Of a stretch of 64,000 nucleotides of DNA, positions 60,933-64,000 are shown piece by piece (positions within the stretch are counted from its first letter, which is position 1; every line of letters begins with the position of its first letter). The position numbers and the translations under genes were made by a program. The notes under the pieces are model-generated. The model did not search any database. It had not been told where the DNA came from and was given only the letters and a program-made list of their open reading frames with translations. Source of the stretch: Symsagittifera roscoffensis (lineage: Eukaryota; Xenacoelomorpha; Acoela; Convolutidae); the NCBI RefSeq assembly GCF_963678635.1, contig NC_087066.1:1955745-2019744 (forward strand). The letters run 5' to 3'.

Positions 60933-61597
60933 ATACGAATCATAATTGTGGGAAAATTGATCAGACATTGTGCTAAAGTAAAATTGCTAGTCGCAATTTT
61001 ACTGAATTCATCAATTTGAGTAGAGCTGTCTTGGTCTCAACAGAGAAAATAGCAAACTCATACGAGAGGGTCACCGCTAGCAAATGAGAACCTTGACTGG
61101 ACAGCTAGACGAGTGGAGCTGCCCAATGATTCAATTGATAAAACTACTTGAGTTAAGATAAAGAATTAAAACTTCCAGGGTTATCTTAGTTACATGAATT
61201 ACTTGCGTCCAGAGTTATGTCAATATGTGAGTATTGAACTTGTTTTCCTGACTGTTTTTTTACACGCTTATGTTAAAATAAGGCGGGTTTCAGATTGATT
61301 CATCTGGAATGGACCAAAAATTCACTGTCCTAAACTATAAGATACTTGAGTTTTGAACCTTTTCTTAACGACGTTCGCGTGTGTTAGGTTTTTAGAGACC
61401 TAAACGTGCGGACGTTCTGATATCTAGAGTCGTGGTTTTTCGGTAGTTGCCTTAAAGCCGTAACACGTTTTCGTAGTCCCAAGTCTTAACAAATTGAATT
61501 GGCTCCGAGAGAAAATATAAGAGATGACTCTTGAGCCAATGTGTATAGGGCCTATTCTTCTTAACATCATATGTGACATGAACAGACACCATTTACA
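60800..61597 (+). repeat. LTR of older element D
   Basis: Begins TGTGCCAGTCGGTC and ends CATTTACA, 798 bases. It aligns along its length with the A and B LTRs, including GAGCCAATG..TATAGGGCCTATT near the end, but is clearly more diverged. Confidence 0.75.
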
Positions 61598-62890
61598 ATT
61601 TTTGTCAGGAAAAATTGGATTTTTTCAATGTTTTGAGCATAATTTCTTGACTTGTTTTGATAGTTTGATAGATTTATACTTCTGTAATTATCATATGATC
61701 TTTTATTATGAAAATTACTACTGGGTCCTTTTAAGAAAAAAATTTCTGATCTGTTATTTGAGTGATTTCTATTACAATAAAATGAACGATTTCGATTATT
61801 AGAAGAGATCCTTGAGCGGGAATTAAAGTGGTATCTTTTTCGGTATTTTGAATTTGAAGGTTTTCTGTCCTACTTTGAATAATTTCTTCTACTAGAGCTC
61901 GATCTAGAATAATTAATCATGTACAAGTTGTTGTGACTGTTTGAACTGTTATATATTTTTGTGTGGATAATTCTGTGATTTTTGTCAATCTGGCGAACTT
62001 TCCTGAGAGGTATTTGATTAGGGGGATTGTGATATATTACTGCTATGTGGTTTCTCTGAGTTCTTATTACTTTGAGTGTTTTTAATTGGTGAAATTTTAT
62101 CTTTTATCATGCATAGGTAAAAAAAATTGCTTGGTTCTTAGAGTTTTGACCGACTTGCTGTTTTAGTCTGCATTCAAGAATACTGTGTCCATATATGCGA
62201 CAATTTTTACACCGTTCTTTGAATGAGGTTTTGTCTTCGAAATTATGATTATTTTCAAAAATGTTTAAAGTTTGAGTTAGTTCATCTGCTTGTTCATTTT
62301 TGGAGTATTGGATATTTTCAATCTGTGAAGTTGTTGTTTGAATTTTATTAACATAAACTACTCAAAAATTTTCTTTTTCTTTCTAGTTTCAATGCGAGTG
62401 TTCTAATTTTTTGGCTTTATCTTGTTTATCTACTATTTTTGAAAATTTATATCAATTTCTCGAAATGATGATGGATGTGATGCTCTCTTTTTCTTTGCAG
62501 TTTTGCGTAAATTAGTGTTAGAGTCATTAATACGATTTAGGTCATTTTTGTGTTTTTGTAATCAAGTGTAATGAAGCATTAAATTTTTCCGACTAGGCTT
62601 TCAATTTGTACTGCGAGTTGTTTTATTGTTTCATTTGAAGTCTGTCCATTTGGTTGCAAAAAAACTTTTTGATGTTGTTTGTTTCTTTCAGAGTCTAGCA
62701 GTTTTCAGAGTTCTTGTGTAAAGATTTTTTTATCATCTTCAATAAACGTGAGCTAATACTGAAAAACTTTTTGAGCTGCGCCACCAAGTGTGGCCGCATC
62801 CTCAAGCGAGTTTAAATGAAGATATCACAGAACTAATAAAAATTGTAACCATTGAAGGATGATAGTCTGTTGAACTTGATAAACTTGATA
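61598..62890. other. AT-rich stretch, possible relic of another LTR element
   Basis: Very AT-rich, no long ORF on either strand. Apart from the zinc-knuckle remnant on the minus strand near 62160-62340, I see nothing identifiable. Confidence 0.5.
62155..62340 (-). pseudogene. Zinc-knuckle gag remnant of an unrelated element
   Basis: On the minus strand a short open stretch reads ENIQYSKNEQADEL, then a run ending in CKNCRIYGHSILEC, a CX2CX4HX4C knuckle, followed by basic residues. It differs from the knuckles of the giant family, which use a CANC/CFFC pattern. A stop lies about 20 residues upstream. Probably the gag end of a small LTR retrotransposon. Confidence 0.45.
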
Positions 62891-63175
62891 GTCTGCATAA
62901 AAATGAGGTGCAGGTTTTGGCTGACGGCTACCAGTGTTTCTCGGTGAACTTGGCGACAGCGCTAGGACTCTTCTCGAGAATGTGTTGTCTGGAGTCACTA
63001 GCGATGCTTGAGTCCGAACATCGTCTAGTTACGGCATTGAGTGTAGAATCCCAGCTTGGGGTGTTGAAACTGGTTCAAGGTCTGCTTGGAAGCAGAAATG
63101 GGATTCACGATGAGCGAAGCCTATATTCTGCTGATGAAAGCGAAATCCTTGGTGGGATTGACCATGTTGCTCCAG
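62890..63175 (+). pseudogene. ORF3 fragment E1
   Basis: The translated piece VLADGYQCFSVNLATALGLF, then ESEHRLVTALSVES and MLESEHR, aligns with B near 54100-54330 (ECYASTTVNIATALGFFYR, ESEYHLVTSLSVES). It is a remnant of the giant family's ORF3. Confidence 0.65.
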
Positions 63176-63229
63176 ACTCTGATCTCCAAGGCCTATTCTT
63201 CATCGCCTTCTGGTGGCAAGCTTGGATCA

Positions 63230-63720
63230 CTCAGCCAGATTCTCTGACATAATCCATCTAAAGAAACAAGTGGCGTCCTTCCTCCTCGCAAGTTTCAATT
63301 CGGTGTCATCTCGAGCAACATACTGCATCATCATCCAGTACAAATCTTCAGTTTGTCTCATGAGGTCAGGTCTTCCAATTCAACTACAGCCAAGCAACAC
63401 GAGAACACTAACTGACCATCAGTCCGGGTGAAAGGGTTCGCCATCAGAATCTGAGCAGACGAATGTGCTCTAATGTCGTTCTCGAAGTACTCCAACAGTA
63501 TTTTCTCCCACATTCGGCCTAATTGTCTCCTCAACTACAACCTATTCACTTGCGCTTCATGCTGCCTGGCCCAATTTCGACATCTTCTGGACACTCCGCA
63601 GTCCAGATTCTTTAGACAGTTCTCTAGTTCTTTCATCGTATCCAGGGCTATTCATCAGGAACGACCAGTGTTTCTCGTGAGTCTCTTCAAAATGGGCGCT
63701 CTTGTGAGGAAAAACTTTGT
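63230..63720 (-). pseudogene. ORF3 fragment E2, inverted
   Basis: On the minus strand it reads an equivalent of LDTMKELENCLKNLDCGVSR, then LGRMWEKILLEYFEND, and further on words matching the block around RRKDATCFLRW of B (52780-53230). The orientation is opposite to E1 and E3. Confidence 0.6.
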
Positions 63721-63739
63721 GTGAGAAATCAGTTGTTAC

Positions 63740-63998
63740 AGAGAATAGATTTGGCCATGTGATTAGTGAGATTAAAGAAAAACAGGAAAATGAGGTTCAA
63801 ATTTTAGCTGACTGCTACCAGATTTTTACGGTGAACTTGGCGATAGCAAATTTCTGCGGGAGCCATTACCCGCTACACATGTCAATGGTTGAAGCGTCTA
63901 GCCGGAGAAAGATTGTTGATAAGGACTTCTTGGTTCTAAAGCGTGTACTGCTGTCAAAAATATCACATCAATCGCACCAGCTACTAAGGAAGTACTAA
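63740..63998 (+). pseudogene. ORF3 fragment E3
   Basis: EVQILADCYQIFTVNLAIA then NFCGSHYPLHMSMVEASS and KISHQSHQLLRKY match B at about 54090-54510. The segment between VNLA and NFCGSH (about 60 residues) is deleted. Confidence 0.65.
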
Positions 63999-64000
63999 AT

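Noticed and set aside
61598-62890. tRNA, rRNA or host exon in the AT-rich stretch
   Set aside because: No cloverleaf-like A/B boxes, no conserved rRNA words and no open frames beyond the short zinc-knuckle remnant.

Overview
The window holds no recognisable host gene. Almost all 64 kb is LTR retrotransposon of the Ty3/Gypsy type: CCHC-zinc-knuckle Gag, DTGA protease, YVDD reverse transcriptase, RNase H, HHCC/DDE integrase and a GPF/Y module. GC content is moderate, non-coding DNA is AT-rich, and there are no bacterial gene arrays. This points to a eukaryote, most likely an invertebrate animal; I cannot name the lineage from sequence alone.

Layout. I read the window as three giant, mutually related elements (about 22-23 kb where complete) nested inside one another. 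Element A (minus strand) is split in two: its 5' part is at 60534-56905 and its 3' part at 10981-1. The two halves meet within the same integrase codons. Element B (plus strand) lies in that gap, at 11074-22465 and 45003-56778. Element C (minus strand, 22466-45002, with two LTRs and the longest ORFs) lies inside the pol gene of B, where a single codon run is interrupted and ATA is duplicated. To the right are an older 3' end plus LTR of the same family (D, 60535-61597), an AT-rich stretch with a zinc-knuckle gag relic of another element, and inverted scraps of the giant element (E, 62890-63998).

Shared architecture, in sense order: LTR; long 5' leader carrying a short-repeat array (a 14-bp minisatellite in B, an ACCCCTCCGGATT-type array in C); ORF1 = Gag, protease, RT, RNase H, acidic linker, integrase, GPF/Y module, tail, and a C-terminal domain that looks like a TARG1/OARD1-type macrodomain; an intergenic region with CTCAAG-containing repeats; ORF2 = coiled-coil protein; ORF3 = a very long polyprotein starting with an SGNH/GDSL hydrolase domain, followed by a second, degenerate SGNH-like domain and about 1500 residues of unknown fold; 3' UTR; polypurine tract GTCCGGGGAGTA; LTR. 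The element thus carries macrodomain and esterase cargo plus a huge unknown protein in addition to the retrotransposition machinery. I regard this as the candidate undescribed system.

The polypurine tract recurs inside pol near the exact middle of the element, in two different reading frames, which suggests central plus-strand priming sites. All copies are damaged. A lacks gag and protease. B has stops, a YQDD reverse transcriptase and a triplicated protease. C has an integrase-core deletion and a few point lesions. Boundaries of decayed genes are approximate to within some tens of bases, and all homology calls are from motif recognition, not database searches.
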